This document shows positions 1 to 9,506 of a stretch of DNA of 64,000 nt, piece by piece. Numbering within the stretch: the stretch's first letter is position 1; each line of letters starts with the position of its first letter. This DNA is from Stanieria sp. NIES-3757 (GTDB lineage: Bacteria; Cyanobacteriota; Cyanobacteriia; Cyanobacteriales; Xenococcaceae): positions 4,889,640 through 4,953,639 of the forward strand of contig AP017375.1 in assembly GCA_002355455.1 (NCBI GenBank), in the 5' to 3' direction. The translations under genes and the position numbers were made by a program. The notes below the pieces were generated by a model that saw only the letters and a program-made list of their open reading frames with translations, was not told the origin of the DNA and ran no database searches.

Positions 1-540
1 GGGCAACAACAGGGACAGCAGAAACAGCCGAACCAAGAAACGCTGCACGTAGAGAATCGGCAGAAGTGTTCTCTTCATGCTGAATGGATTACCCCAGAAA
101 GTTTTCAACCCTATGGACAATTGATTCCTCCTGCTGAAGATGGTCAAGTTTACAGTCACAAAGATGCTCAATTAGATTTAACGAAAGGTACTCCTCGTTT
201 TTATATTATGCGACTACATCGTAGAGGCAGAATCTTCCATAAAATTACCCGTCATAATCTTTGTACTCAATGTTTGGGTTCTTTAGCAGGAAAAGATTGG
301 TTAATCGCTGTCGCACCACCTTCTGAAGCATCTCAACCAGATCTAGCAAACATGGCTGCTTTTCGGATTCCTGGCGACTGTTTTATTAAATTAGAAGTAG
401 GTACTTGGCATGCTGGCCCTTATTTCGAGCATGAGGTGGTTGATTTTTATAATTTAGAATTAAGTGATACCAATGTGGTCGATCATTTCACCCATGATTT
501 TTTAAAGAGTCAAAATCTTGAATTTGAAATACTTGTTTAA
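1..540 (+). CDS. Ureidoglycolate lyase-like protein, 5' end outside window
   Basis: The reading frame is open from the first base of the window, so the true start lies upstream. The visible part ends in about 145 conserved residues beginning WITPESFQPYGQLIPP, which resembles the N-terminus of the ureidoglycolate lyase (AllA-type) family. Later it reads FIKLEVGTWHAGPYFE, matching the family's Trp-His-Ala-Gly-Pro core. The family releases urea or ammonia from ureidoglycolate in purine breakdown; many cyanobacterial members are annotated only by similarity. The first 20 visible residues are Gln-rich and may be a linker or lie before the real start. The gene runs convergently into ribF with no spacer between the two stop codons. 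The family call is fairly sure, the substrate is not. Confidence 0.65.
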   Translation, partial: GQQQGQQKQPNQETLHVENRQKCSLHAEWITPESFQPYGQLIPPAEDGQVYSHKDAQLDLTKGTPRFYIMRLHRRGRIFHKITRHNLCTQCLGSLAGKDWLIAVAPPSEASQPDLANMAAFRIPGDCFIKLEVGTWHAGPYFEHEVVDFYNLELSDTNVVDHFTHDFLKSQNLEFEILV

Positions 541-1479
541 TCAAAAGTTTAAATTTTTAGCTGCTTGACAATCGGCGGTAATTTGTTGTTTTAAAGCTTC
601 TAAAGAAGGAAATTTTTGTTCTGGACGTAAAAACTTTTCTAAGCTAACTGTTAGAGTTTGACCGTATAAATCTCCTGACCAGTCTAACAAATGCACTTCG
701 ATCGCAGGATTAATTCCATCTACTGTGGGACGACAACCAATATTCATCACACCTCTAATTTTGAAGCGGTCGTCAATGACATTGACGGCATAAACTCCAT
801 AACGAGGAAGAAATTTATTTGGTGGTAACTGAAGATTAGCAGTAGGAAAACCGATGGTTCTACCGATTTTTTGCCCTTGAACTACTGTTCCCGTTAAAGA
901 GTAAGCACGACCTAACATATAATTGGCGTGACGAATGTCTCCTGTCTCTAAAGCTTGTCTAATCAAAGAACTACTAATGCGAACTCCATGATGATGGTGT
1001 TGTTGATAGTTACACTGTTGAAGAGAATTAATTTGAACTTCAATCCCATACTTAGATGCGATCGCATCTAAATCTTTAACTGTTCCTTGTCTTCGATAAC
1101 CAAAGCAAAAATCTTCTCCCACACTAATAGCGATCGCCTGTAACTGTTTGACAATAATTTCTGCTACAAATTCTTGAGGAGATAAACTAGCTAATTGCTG
1201 ATTAAAAGGAATTAAAACTAACTGTTTAATCCCAATTTTTGAGAGTAATTGCGCTTTTTCTTCTACTGGCGTTAATAAGGTGAGTTGTTCCCCTGTAAAA
1301 AATTCGCGGGGATGAGGAGAAAAACTGACTACAGTAGGATAAGAGCGATGGCTATCATGATGAGATAGTTGCAAAATTGGTTGCAACACTTTTTGATGTC
1401 CTCGATGAATTCCATCAAAATTACCGAGAGCGATCGCTGTAGGTGTCAGAATTTGTTCTGGAGAATCGGCAATGCGCAC
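541..1479 (-). CDS. ribF: Bifunctional riboflavin kinase / FAD synthetase
   Basis: This enzyme phosphorylates riboflavin to FMN and adenylates FMN to FAD in the cytoplasm. At 312 residues it has the usual bifunctional length. The N-terminal nucleotidyltransferase half contains ALGNFDGIHRGHQ (about residues 17-29), the HxGH-like site, followed by SFSPHPREFF. The C-terminal flavokinase half carries GRTIGFPTANLQLPP and then YGVYAV and GVMNIGCRPTV, all family signatures. The start at MRIADS precedes the conserved GNFDG by a typical distance. It is convergent with the ureidoglycolate lyase-like gene. No riboswitch is visible upstream. Assignment is near certain. Confidence 0.96.
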   Translation of the reverse strand: MRIADSPEQILTPTAIALGNFDGIHRGHQKVLQPILQLSHHDSHRSYPTVVSFSPHPREFFTGEQLTLLTPVEEKAQLLSKIGIKQLVLIPFNQQLASLSPQEFVAEIIVKQLQAIAISVGEDFCFGYRRQGTVKDLDAIASKYGIEVQINSLQQCNYQQHHHHGVRISSSLIRQALETGDIRHANYMLGRAYSLTGTVVQGQKIGRTIGFPTANLQLPPNKFLPRYGVYAVNVIDDRFKIRGVMNIGCRPTVDGINPAIEVHLLDWSGDLYGQTLTVSLEKFLRPEQKFPSLEALKQQITADCQAAKNLNF

Positions 1480-1624
1480 GCTTTACATTTTGAAACATTT
1501 TGCCCTCAAAATTATAGCGAAGATAGTTCTCCTAAGCTAGATATTTCACGAAGAGAATCCAAGAGGATAGAAAAGCAAACAGATTCTATAGCAGTCGAAG
1601 GAAAGATCAGGACGCATAAATTTT

Positions 1625-1652
1625 GTAAGGGCGAATGGCCATTCGCCCTTAC
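1625..1652. repeat. 28-bp perfect intergenic palindrome
   Basis: The half-site GTAAGGGCGAATGG is followed directly by its exact reverse complement. It lies between the divergent ends of ribF (start 1479) and the M48 gene (stop 1720). Palindromes with a GGGCGAATGGCC core are scattered through many cyanobacterial genomes; membership in such a family is inferred here. It could also act as a terminator for the M48 gene. Confidence 0.8.
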
Positions 1653-1719
1653 GTTAAATACTTTGTCCTAACCTATAATTCGGCTGCTATATCTTCCTAT
1701 CCTTGAATGAATGGGTTAA

Positions 1720-2718
1720 TTACTGACCAAACATATCATTAATATTGCTGCTTGTATTCCCACCACGACGGGAATTGATTCTCAAAGACGTACCATCTTT
1801 AGAAAGATCGTAAGTTAGCGGTTGACTAGCAGAAATTTTGGCTTTTCCTTCGGCAGCCAGAGTTGAAGCTGGGTATTGGGTAATTAATTGTTTTAGTTGC
1901 TCAATTCTTTTAGGAATAGCAGGATGAGTTGAATCAAACTCTGCACCTGGAGTTCTGCCTAAAACCTCCATGACTCGAAGACACCCCTCTGGTTCAAATC
2001 CAGCTTTAGCTATGTACATATAACCAGCTTGATCTGCTTCAAATTCATGGGTGCGACTATTTTCAGCAATACTGTCATTGAGTTCTTGTTCTTTGAGAGC
2101 TACAATTTCTTTAATTCTCTCTTCGGCTGTTTTTGCACGTTGATTTCTTTCATTAGCCAAAACATTTCCGCCGATATTTCCAAAAACATTACCTAAACCA
2201 CCAAGTAATCCTCCACCAGTCCTAACTACAGCTTCTCCCACAGCAGCATTGGTAACATCAGATTCTGCATCTTGCAATTCTGCCATTACTTCTTGTTCTG
2301 CTTCTTGTTGAATACGTTTTTTGATTTCTACTTCTTGGACTGGACTCATAGCAATATGGCGTTTGAGATGATGAGCCATTTCATGTCCTACTACACAAGC
2401 GATCGCAGAAGCATCCCCTGCTAATTGGTCGAGAATACCAGTGTACATTGCTAAGAGATTGACATCCGTAGCAAAAGCGTTGATGTTATATTCGTCTACT
2501 ACCACGATCCGCCAAGGATTATCATCAATTCCATTAGCCCTAGCAAGGCGGTCAACAATGCGATAGATGACATACAAATCTTCTGGTAAATCTTTTTGGG
2601 CTTGTTGATAAATATTATTGGCTTGATTGGCTGTTTGAGCTTGAACTATCGAAATATTAGAAAGCAAAATCGCACTTAAAGAACTAAAAATAGCAATTTT
2701 CTTGAATAATTTGGTCAT
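1720..2718 (-). CDS. M48 family zinc metalloprotease, exported
   Basis: The protein is a 332-residue M48-type peptidase. A hydrophobic N-terminal segment (about residues 7-27, ending near VQAQ) looks like a signal peptide, so it probably acts in the periplasm or thylakoid lumen. The zinc site is plain: HEMAHH at 112-117 (HExxH), with the third ligand in HEFEADQAGYMYIAKAGF, where the glutamate of ExxxD lies. The motif THPAIPKRIEQL near residue 265 is the usual M48 substrate-groove segment. M48 peptidases of the BepA/LoiP type degrade misfolded envelope proteins; the exact target is unknown. A Gly-rich stretch around 165-185 may be a flexible loop. The gene stands alone with AT-rich flanks. Confidence 0.9.
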   Translation of the reverse strand: MTKLFKKIAIFSSLSAILLSNISIVQAQTANQANNIYQQAQKDLPEDLYVIYRIVDRLARANGIDDNPWRIVVVDEYNINAFATDVNLLAMYTGILDQLAGDASAIACVVGHEMAHHLKRHIAMSPVQEVEIKKRIQQEAEQEVMAELQDAESDVTNAAVGEAVVRTGGGLLGGLGNVFGNIGGNVLANERNQRAKTAEERIKEIVALKEQELNDSIAENSRTHEFEADQAGYMYIAKAGFEPEGCLRVMEVLGRTPGAEFDSTHPAIPKRIEQLKQLITQYPASTLAAEGKAKISASQPLTYDLSKDGTSLRINSRRGGNTSSNINDMFGQ

Positions 2719-2930
2719 AAAATTTCCCTTACTTTTTTAAGTAATCTTTTTTATGACAATTAGTCTAATTTAACTTTTATGCTATTCCTGTGATCGTGAT
2801 CGAGTAGTATTTAAAGCAGTTTTTACCATTAGTAGACCAGAATAAAACTAAACAAGCTTTTAGCCTTCTGATTTTTTGTTCTCTTTAATTGAAAAAGGTA
2901 GTAACTACAGCGAAGATTATTTTGCATATT

Positions 2931-3575
2931 TTATCTTCCCAAAGCGTGCATTTGATTAATTACTTCTGCACAATGATCAGTAACTGCCTGTAATTCTTCT
3001 CGTTGAGTAGATTGAGGTGGAGAAATTACATCTGCGATCCGAATTGTAATTGGTACAGAGCGAGGAAGATAAGAACCTGGTTGGAAAATCTTTTCTGTTC
3101 CCCAAAGACTAACTGGAATGAGGGGAACTTGAGTTTTGGCTGCAATTAAAGCTGCACCTAATTTGGGATTGGTAATCTTAGCATCAGGAGTACGAGTACC
3201 ATCCAAAAAAATGCCTGCAATCCAACCATTTTCTAAAGCTGACATAGCAGCCTTAAGCGAAGAGCGATCGCTTTTGCCTCGTTTAACTGGATAAGCACCG
3301 TATAATTTAATAGTCTGTTTTAGTACAGGTACTTGAAAGAGTTCTTCTTTCGCCATAAACGCGACGGGACGACGTACCGCATTGGAAATCATAGGTGGAT
3401 CGAAATCACTAGCATGATTGCTGACAACGATTAACGATCCTGACTGGGGTACTTTTTCCCCGCCATAAATCTTGCCACGAAAATAAGTACTAAATAATGG
3501 ATTAACTAGCGACCATTTCGCGAAATGGTAAAGGGCAAAACTGGCAAATGGTTCTCTCTCTTTGTACTTAACCAA
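2931..3575 (-). CDS. plsC: 1-acyl-sn-glycerol-3-phosphate acyltransferase (PlsC family)
   Basis: This is a 214-residue lysophospholipid acyltransferase of the PlsC family, which adds the second acyl chain to lysophosphatidic acid at the membrane. The catalytic NHxxxxD motif is VSNHASDFDPP (His54, Asp59). The second block is FMAKEELF, the third FLDGTRT (a variant of the EGTRS motif with Asp for Glu), and the fourth VPLIPVSLWG. The length suits the compact cyanobacterial enzymes. It lies upstream of, and on the same strand as, the M48 gene, but the 210-base spacing argues against a tight operon. Substrate specificity cannot be read from sequence. Confidence 0.88.
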   Translation of the reverse strand: MVKYKEREPFASFALYHFAKWSLVNPLFSTYFRGKIYGGEKVPQSGSLIVVSNHASDFDPPMISNAVRRPVAFMAKEELFQVPVLKQTIKLYGAYPVKRGKSDRSSLKAAMSALENGWIAGIFLDGTRTPDAKITNPKLGAALIAAKTQVPLIPVSLWGTEKIFQPGSYLPRSVPITIRIADVISPPQSTQREELQAVTDHCAEVINQMHALGR

Positions 3576-3683
3576 GGTTTGATCTACGGGTTTATTTAAT
3601 CAATTAGAAATTTTTCTAATCAATCATACAAAATTGTGAGCGATCAATTCTAGTTTAAGTCTGCTCATCACATTGAAAGAAGT

Positions 3684-4460
3684 TTAAGGGCGAAATTGCT
3701 TTTCTACTGTATTAACTAGCCAATCTCTGGGCAAAAAACGAGGAATATTAACAATGAATTGATTACCAATTCCACCAGTTACTAAGGTAGATTGATTCTT
3801 TTCTAAAGCATTGAGGGCTTGTTTGACTACTTCTTCAGCAGGAGTCATATTATTCCCATTTTTACTAAAGGAAGCAGGAAAATCAGCAACTTCAAAAAAC
3901 TGTGATTCGGTTGGGCCCGGACAAACCGCCAGAAAACGTACTCCAGAATCTTGATTTTCTGCCCATAAGGCTTCGGTGAAATTTAAGACAAAAGCTTTGC
4001 TGGCTGCATAAACTGACAGATAAGGTAGGGGTTGAAAGCCAGCGATGGAAGAGAGATTGATAATCGCCCCAGAACCCCGTTGTTTCATTACTGGTAAAAA
4101 TAAACCTGTTAATTCAACTAAGGCAGTAATATTAAGTTGGATCATTGCCATCTGTTTGCTCAAAGGGCGATCGCTAAAAGCTCCGTAATCACCAAAGCCA
4201 GCATTATTAATTAATAGATCGATGGTTAATCCTTGTTGTTCGATTTGATGAAATATTTTTTGTCCAGCTTCGGCAATAGTTAAGTCTTGGACAATCACTT
4301 CTGCTTGAATTTGATGTTGTTCTTGTAATTGTTGTGCTAATTGTTGCAGTTTATCTTCTGAACGAGCAACTAAAACCAAATTATAATTTTTAGCTGCCAA
4401 TTCTTGAGCAAAAGTTTCACCAATACCAGAAGAAGCACCAGTAATCAAAGCAGTTTTCAT
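3684..4460 (-). CDS. Short-chain dehydrogenase/reductase
   Basis: A classical SDR of 258 residues when started at MKTALITGAS. The frame is open 21 codons further upstream, but the Rossmann strand normally begins at the N-terminus, so the start at 4460 is preferred. It shows the nucleotide-binding TGASSGIG, the structural NNAG (INNAGFGDYG), the active-site serine in INLSSIAG and YAASK with catalytic Tyr and Lys. VLVARSEDKLQQL at the end of strand 2 (Arg) suggests NADP(H). The pattern is that of the DltE/YqjQ-like clade of uncharacterised SDRs. The substrate is unknown. It is divergent from ycf46. Confidence 0.85.
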   Translation of the reverse strand: MKTALITGASSGIGETFAQELAAKNYNLVLVARSEDKLQQLAQQLQEQHQIQAEVIVQDLTIAEAGQKIFHQIEQQGLTIDLLINNAGFGDYGAFSDRPLSKQMAMIQLNITALVELTGLFLPVMKQRGSGAIINLSSIAGFQPLPYLSVYAASKAFVLNFTEALWAENQDSGVRFLAVCPGPTESQFFEVADFPASFSKNGNNMTPAEEVVKQALNALEKNQSTLVTGGIGNQFIVNIPRFLPRDWLVNTVEKQFRP

Positions 4461-4663
4461 AAAATTTGAGCGAGGAAAATTGTTATACGTTAAGAATTGT
4501 AACGCAGACAATTGGCTCTCCACATTTGCTTATGTCTGTAATCCCAAGACTAGTTCCTTAGAACATTGTTCAAACGGAGCTGAATGTTATTCTATGAGTT
4601 AGCTCAAGAATCTGTTAAATAAAACATATAACCAATCAATAATTAATTAATTTAAGAATAAGA

Positions 4664-6178
4664 ATGAGTTTTAGTGAAGAGTTTGCCCTTCTGTTACGTG
4701 CTTGCTATCCTCTGATTTATATTCCCACTACGGAAGAAGAACGATTAGAAAAAGCGATCGCTATAGTTGCAGAAAAATTAGGTAACCGTAGCGTTTATAT
4801 TTGGGATTTTGTCGATGGCTATCAAGAAAATCCTAACAATTCAAGTATGGGAAAACGCAATCCTTTACAAGCTTTAGAATTTATTGAAAAATTACCAGAT
4901 AAACTCGGCGGAATTTTTATTTTAAGAGATTTTCACCGTTTTCTAGAAGATGTCTCGATCGCTCGTAAACTCAAGAATTTGGCAAGAGATTTAAAATCTC
5001 AACCCAAAAATATTGTGATTGTCTCGACTCAAATTGAAATCCCTACGGAATTAACCGAAGTATTAACTGTATTAGATTTTCCCTTACCAACTACTCAGGA
5101 AATTAAAACCGAAATTCAAAGGCTAATTGCTGCGACAGGCGAATCTTTACCCGATAAATTAGTTAACGAACTAGTTCGTGCTGCCCAAGGCTTATCTTTA
5201 GAAAGAATTAGAAGAGTGTTAACCAGAGCGATCGCATCCCACGGTAAATTAGACCCAGAAGATGTAGAATTAATTCTCGAAGAAAAACGTCAGTCAATTC
5301 GTCAAACCCAAATCCTCGATTTTTATCCTGCGACAGAACAAATTTCTGATATTGGTGGTTTAGATAATCTCAAAGATTGGTTACTCAGACGAGGTGGTGC
5401 TTTTAGTGAACGAGCTAGAACCTATGGCTTACCCTATCCCAGAGGCTTACTATTAGTAGGCATTCAAGGCACAGGAAAATCTCTGACCGCAAAAGCGATC
5501 GCTCATCACTGGCATTTACCTCTCTTACGTTTGGATGTGGGGCGATTATTTGGGGGGTTAGTAGGGGAGTCAGAATCGCGTACCAGACAAATGATCAACT
5601 TAGCAGAAGCCCTTGCGCCCTGTATTTTATGGATTGATGAGATTGATAAGGCTTTTGGTGGTTTTGATGCCAAAGGAGACTCTGGTACTACTAGCCGTGT
5701 CTTTGGGACATTTATTACTTGGCTCGCCGAAAAAAAATCTCCTGTTTTTGTCGTAGCTACAGCTAATAATATCCAGACGTTACCCCCAGAAATGTTACGG
5801 AAAGGAAGATTTGACGAAATCTTTTTTGTTGGTTTACCCAATCAAGAAGAAAGACAAGCAATTTTTAAAGTACATTTAGTTAAGTTACGTCCCCACAATC
5901 TAGGCAATTACGACTTGAAGCGGTTAGCATATGAAACGCCAGACTTTTCGGGAGCAGAGATCGAACAAACTCTGATTGAAGCAATGCATCTTGGCTTTAG
6001 TCAAAATCGCGACTTCACCACGGAAGACATCCTCGAAGCTGCCAGTCAAATTGTTCCCCTAGCGAGAACAGCCCAAGAACAAATTGAATTCTTGCAAAAC
6101 TGGGCAGCAGCAGGAAAAGCTCGTTTAGCATCCCGTAAAAGCAGTTTAAGCGATCGCATTCAAAGTCAACTTAATTAA
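4664..6178 (+). CDS. ycf46: AAA-family ATPase Ycf46
   Basis: This 504-residue AAA protein matches Ycf46, encoded in cyanobacteria and red-algal plastids. The N-terminal half (about 1-220) lacks a working P-loop but has the Ycf46 pattern starting FALLLRACYPLIYIPTTEEER. The AAA module follows, with Walker A GIQGTGKS (266-273), Walker B ILWIDEID (321-328), a conserved VGESESRTRQM and the arginine-bearing MLRKGRFDEIFFVGLP. Ycf46 has been linked to inorganic carbon responses and photosynthesis regulation; its precise role is not settled. It probably forms a short operon with the SH3 gene 10 bases downstream. Confidence 0.93.
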   Translation: MSFSEEFALLLRACYPLIYIPTTEEERLEKAIAIVAEKLGNRSVYIWDFVDGYQENPNNSSMGKRNPLQALEFIEKLPDKLGGIFILRDFHRFLEDVSIARKLKNLARDLKSQPKNIVIVSTQIEIPTELTEVLTVLDFPLPTTQEIKTEIQRLIAATGESLPDKLVNELVRAAQGLSLERIRRVLTRAIASHGKLDPEDVELILEEKRQSIRQTQILDFYPATEQISDIGGLDNLKDWLLRRGGAFSERARTYGLPYPRGLLLVGIQGTGKSLTAKAIAHHWHLPLLRLDVGRLFGGLVGESESRTRQMINLAEALAPCILWIDEIDKAFGGFDAKGDSGTTSRVFGTFITWLAEKKSPVFVVATANNIQTLPPEMLRKGRFDEIFFVGLPNQEERQAIFKVHLVKLRPHNLGNYDLKRLAYETPDFSGAEIEQTLIEAMHLGFSQNRDFTTEDILEAASQIVPLARTAQEQIEFLQNWAAAGKARLASRKSSLSDRIQSQLN

Positions 6179-6188
6179 GAATTTCAAG

Positions 6189-6704
6189 ATGATTGGGCGA
6201 ATTTCAGTTATTTTTCAGTTCATTTTAGGGTTTATGTTGGGAATTATCATGATTACAGGTACGGCTGTGGGGCTTGGTTTTTATTACGTTTCCAAAATGT
6301 CTGTAGATCCCCCCAAACCCGTATTTTCTGAAGAAAAGGCACAATCACCATCCGAAACTCAAACCGAAGCAAAGCAACCTGCTACTTCTCCTGACGAAAC
6401 TACTCAAGCTAATTCTGAACCTCAAGCAACTCCTACTGAAGAAAAACAAAAACCAAAAGCAGAAGAAAAAGAAGAAGAACTAGAGTTACCTCCTAATGCC
6501 TATAAAGCCCGTGTGACTTGGGAACAAGGATTAAGTTTACGAGAAGAACCAGATTTAAATGCTGTACGGGTTGGCGGTGTGGAACATAATGCTGAAATTA
6601 TTATCCTTGAAGAATCACAAGATCAACAATGGCAAAGGGTACGTTTACCGTGGAGCGACCAAGAAGGTTGGGTCAAAGCAGGGAATGTGGAAAGAATCTA
6701 TTAA
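6189..6704 (+). CDS. Membrane-anchored SH3-domain protein
   Basis: A 171-residue protein in three parts. Residues 7-31 form one hydrophobic segment, a membrane anchor. Residues 40-100 are a low-complexity Glu/Pro/Thr/Lys-rich linker. Residues 105-171 look like a bacterial SH3 domain: YKARVTWEQGLSLREEPDLNA, then VGGVEHNAEIIILEES and WQRVRLPWSDQEGWVKAGNVE. Such domains often bind peptidoglycan or partner proteins in the envelope. It starts 10 bases after ycf46 and is likely co-transcribed with it. No enzymatic motif is present and the function is unknown. Confidence 0.8.
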   Translation: MIGRISVIFQFILGFMLGIIMITGTAVGLGFYYVSKMSVDPPKPVFSEEKAQSPSETQTEAKQPATSPDETTQANSEPQATPTEEKQKPKAEEKEEELELPPNAYKARVTWEQGLSLREEPDLNAVRVGGVEHNAEIIILEESQDQQWQRVRLPWSDQEGWVKAGNVERIY

Positions 6705-6796
6705 ATTTGATTATTTAAAAAGTTTTTAAAGTAAATCAAGTAAGTTCTGGACGCGAGCCAAAGCGAAGTTTTTCTAATTTCTGCTGCGGGTTGATG

Positions 6797-7090
6797 TCAG
6801 TGATTTTGATTGCCTAACACGGCTAGAGTAATAGTTTGAGTAGTGATTTTTTTAAATTTTCTAATTAATAAATCTGATTGTAATGGTCGATATTTAGTAG
6901 TAAAGTCCCCTGTAATAACTACTAAATCTACTGTTTTTTTAAGACATTGTTCTGTCATGAAGCGACTGACATGAAGATCGCTAATTTGAACGATTTTTAA
7001 ACCATCAAAAGCCTTGGTAAAGTTTGGTAACGTTAACTGAACCGAAGTTTTGTCAATCCAATTGGGTTCTATGTTGATTCCATAAAAAAT
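6797..7090 (-). pseudogene. Metallophosphoesterase remnant (YkuE-like)
   Basis: Between two in-frame stops, the minus strand reads about 97 codons that match the N-terminal third of a membrane-associated metallophosphoesterase: GINIEPNWID, then FDGLKIVQISDLHVSRF (metal-binding D-x-H), DLVVITGDFTTKY (second metal motif GD) and AVLGNQNH, where living enzymes have GNHD. The His and Asp of that third motif are lost, a TAG blocks the frame upstream and TGA ends it right after, so the remaining half including the C-terminal His motifs is gone. This is a decayed gene. The rest of the stretch to 7612 is AT-rich with no ORF. Confidence 0.75.
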
Positions 7091-7493
7091 CTACCAATAC
7101 AAATGATTAGCAACTTCATTAATTGTTGACCTAATTTTAAATATTTTTATTTAACTAAAAATATTTTTTTAACTAAACTAATTTCATTATTAATTAATAG
7201 ATTATTGTTGATTAAACATAAAAAAACAATTTAAATTATTAATTATGGCATTTATTAAATGTACTCAATTTTTAATAAAAAAAGTAAATCAAGGGAAAAC
7301 TAAAGTAAAATACTGTTGATGGACTAGGAAAAATTTTTTATAGTTCACAAACTACAACCATTAACTATCAACAAAAAGCATTGATAGTAGATTTTAATTA
7401 GTGAGGTCTATCCTAATCAAAAATTAACAATATCAAAAATTAACAATAACTGAAGTAAGCTGTTGTTCATTTAAATTGCACATTTGTCTTTTC

Positions 7494-7514
7494 CTCCTGC
7501 CTCCTGCCTTCTGC
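7494..7514. repeat. Three tandem CTYCTGC heptamers
   Basis: The units CTCCTGC, CTCCTGC and CTTCTGC lie in tandem and continue into a pyrimidine tract. Short heptanucleotide repeats of this type (STRR-like) are known from cyanobacterial intergenic DNA. They sit about 100 bases upstream of rsmA in a 520-base AT-rich spacer that otherwise holds nothing recognisable. Confidence 0.6.
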
Positions 7515-7612
7515 CTTTTCTTAACAAGTAAACTAAATGCGTAACAACTTATCTTTTAAATCTTATTAATTCTTACAATCTAAAACAAAAGACTACAATT
7601 TTTATCTTTATA

Positions 7613-8467
7613 ATGACCATCAATCAATCAACACAAACACACTCTAAATTTCGCCCCAATAAACGTTTTGGTCAACACTGGTTACGCAGTGAAACAGCAC
7701 TAGAACAGATTGTAGCAGCAGCCCAATTAACATCAAGCGATCGTGTTTTAGAAATTGGCCCTGGCACTGGTATTTTAACTCGTCGTCTTTTACCAGAAGT
7801 AGAATCTCTCGTTGCAGTAGAAATTGACCGCAATTTATGTCAAAAACTCGCTAAAACCCTAGGCAAACAAGATAATTTTCTTTTACTCCAAGGGGATTTC
7901 CTGAAACTCAATTTAACTGAATTACTCCAACCGTTTCCTCGATTTCAGCAGCCTAATAAAGTAGTTGCCAATATTCCTTACAATATTACTGGTCCTATCC
8001 TTGAAAAACTTTTAGGCAAAATTTCTCAGCCAGCAACTACAGCTTATCAATCAATCGTGTTACTGGTACAACAAGAAGTAGGGGAAAGATTAACTGCCTC
8101 TCCTGGAACTAAAGCTTATGGGGCATTATCTCTTAGAGTTCAGTATTTAGCTAATTGCGAATTAATTTATCATATTCCTGCTAAAGCTTTTTCTCCACCG
8201 CCAAAAGTTGATTCAGTCGTAGTTCGTTTGTATCCTAGAACCATCAGCGAACCTGCTGACAATCCTCGTTTACTTGACAGTTTGATCAAACTTGGTTTTG
8301 CTAGTCGCCGTAAAATGTTACGCAACAACTTATCTAGCGTCATTACATCTGATAATCTGACTCAATTATTAGAACAACTAAACCTAAATTCTCAAAGTCG
8401 GGCAGAAAATCTGAGTCTTGAAGATTGGATCAAATTAAGTAATCTGATTGGTTCTCATTCCATCTAA
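7613..8467 (+). CDS. rsmA: 16S rRNA dimethyladenosine transferase
   Basis: RsmA (KsgA) uses S-adenosylmethionine to dimethylate two adjacent adenines in helix 45 of 16S rRNA during 30S maturation. The 284-residue protein shows FRPNKRFGQHWL at the N-terminus, motif I VLEIGPGTGILT, the acidic VAVEIDRNL, and catalytic motif IV NIPYNITGP. The C-terminal part has FSPPPKVDSVVVRL and the typical GFASRRKMLRNNL. Length is normal. The gene is followed 97 bases later by ispE on the same strand, a pairing seen in several cyanobacteria. Confidence 0.97.
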   Translation: MTINQSTQTHSKFRPNKRFGQHWLRSETALEQIVAAAQLTSSDRVLEIGPGTGILTRRLLPEVESLVAVEIDRNLCQKLAKTLGKQDNFLLLQGDFLKLNLTELLQPFPRFQQPNKVVANIPYNITGPILEKLLGKISQPATTAYQSIVLLVQQEVGERLTASPGTKAYGALSLRVQYLANCELIYHIPAKAFSPPPKVDSVVVRLYPRTISEPADNPRLLDSLIKLGFASRRKMLRNNLSSVITSDNLTQLLEQLNLNSQSRAENLSLEDWIKLSNLIGSHSI

Positions 8468-8564
8468 AACTATTTAGTTGCAATGCTTAACTCTAAATAA
8501 AATAAGACTAAGCTCGGTTGTAAAATAATCTTTCTGGGTTTACTTTTCCTCTTAAACAGCAACT

Positions 8565-9506
8565 ATGCATTCTTATAATTTAATTGCACCTGCTAAAATC
8601 AATCTTTATCTAGAAATAATTGGCGATCGCCCTGATGGATTTCATGAGCTAGTTATGATTCTGCAAAGTATTGAACTAGCCGACAAGATTCACATCAAAC
8701 CTAGTAATACTGAAGATATTCGTCTTCATTGTAATCATCCTCAAGTCCCTACAGACCAATCTAATTTAGCTTATCGGGCTGTTAAACTAATCTGCGATAC
8801 TTTTCCCGATGTTTATGCCAATTATGGTGGTGTAGAGCTAACGATTGAAAAAAATATTCCTGTCGCAGCAGGTTTAGCTGGGGGTTCTACGAATGCAGCA
8901 GCCATTTTAGTAGGACTTAATCTGATGTGGCAATTAGGTTTAACTCAGCCAGAATTACAAGACTTAGCAGCGCAATTAGGTTCAGATATTCCCTTTTGTC
9001 TTTGTGGAGGAACTGCGATCGCAACTGGTCGAGGAGAAAAACTAGACTCGATTAAAAACATCAACAACTTATGGGTTGTACTAGCTAAATATAAAAATTT
9101 GAGTGTTTCTACTCCTTGGGCTTATCAAACCTATCGCCAGCATTACGGTAAATCTTACATTTCCGATCCAGAGGAAATCAAATCCCGTCGGGCAGAAGTT
9201 CATTCTAGTCCCTTATTTAAAGCAATTTCTCACCAAAATGGTTCAGAAATAGGTAAACTTCTGTACAATGACCTAGAAAAAGTTGTTTTACCCAACTATC
9301 CTCAAGTAGAGCAATTAAGAAGCTCTTTTGCTGAATTGGGTGTTTTAGGAACTATGATGTCAGGTTCAGGGCCTACTGTGTTTGCCCTCTGTGAATCAGA
9401 ACGACAAGCCCAGCAGGTGAAACAGCAAGTAAGAGCAAAAATAACTGACCCAGAGTTAAATTTTTGGGTTACTAAACTTTCTAGCGGTGGAATTCAGCTA
9501 GCTTAA
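8565..9506 (+). CDS. ispE: 4-diphosphocytidyl-2-C-methyl-D-erythritol kinase
   Basis: IspE is the GHMP-family kinase of the methylerythritol phosphate pathway, which makes isoprenoid precursors for carotenoids, phytol and quinones. The 313-residue product begins with the canonical [11 protein letters not shown] and RPDGFHEL. The ATP loop is [18 protein letters not shown], the substrate-proximal motif is [13 protein letters not shown], and the C-terminal motif is [12 protein letters not shown]. All key blocks are intact. Its last nine bases overlap the convergent small gene at 9498-9764. Confidence 0.97.
   Translation: MHSYNLIAPAKINLYLEIIGDRPDGFHELVMILQSIELADKIHIKPSNTEDIRLHCNHPQVPTDQSNLAYRAVKLICDTFPDVYANYGGVELTIEKNIPVAAGLAGGSTNAAAILVGLNLMWQLGLTQPELQDLAAQLGSDIPFCLCGGTAIATGRGEKLDSIKNINNLWVVLAKYKNLSVSTPWAYQTYRQHYGKSYISDPEEIKSRRAEVHSSPLFKAISHQNGSEIGKLLYNDLEKVVLPNYPQVEQLRSSFAELGVLGTMMSGSGPTVFALCESERQAQQVKQQVRAKITDPELNFWVTKLSSGGIQLA

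Noticed and set aside
1369-1671. 100-codon plus-strand frame overlapping the ribF start
   Set aside because: Antisense to ribF, covers the 28-bp palindrome and has no family resemblance; a shadow frame.
7494-7514. Heptamer tract considered as a CRISPR-like array
   Set aside because: Units are contiguous with no spacers; no cas genes in the window.
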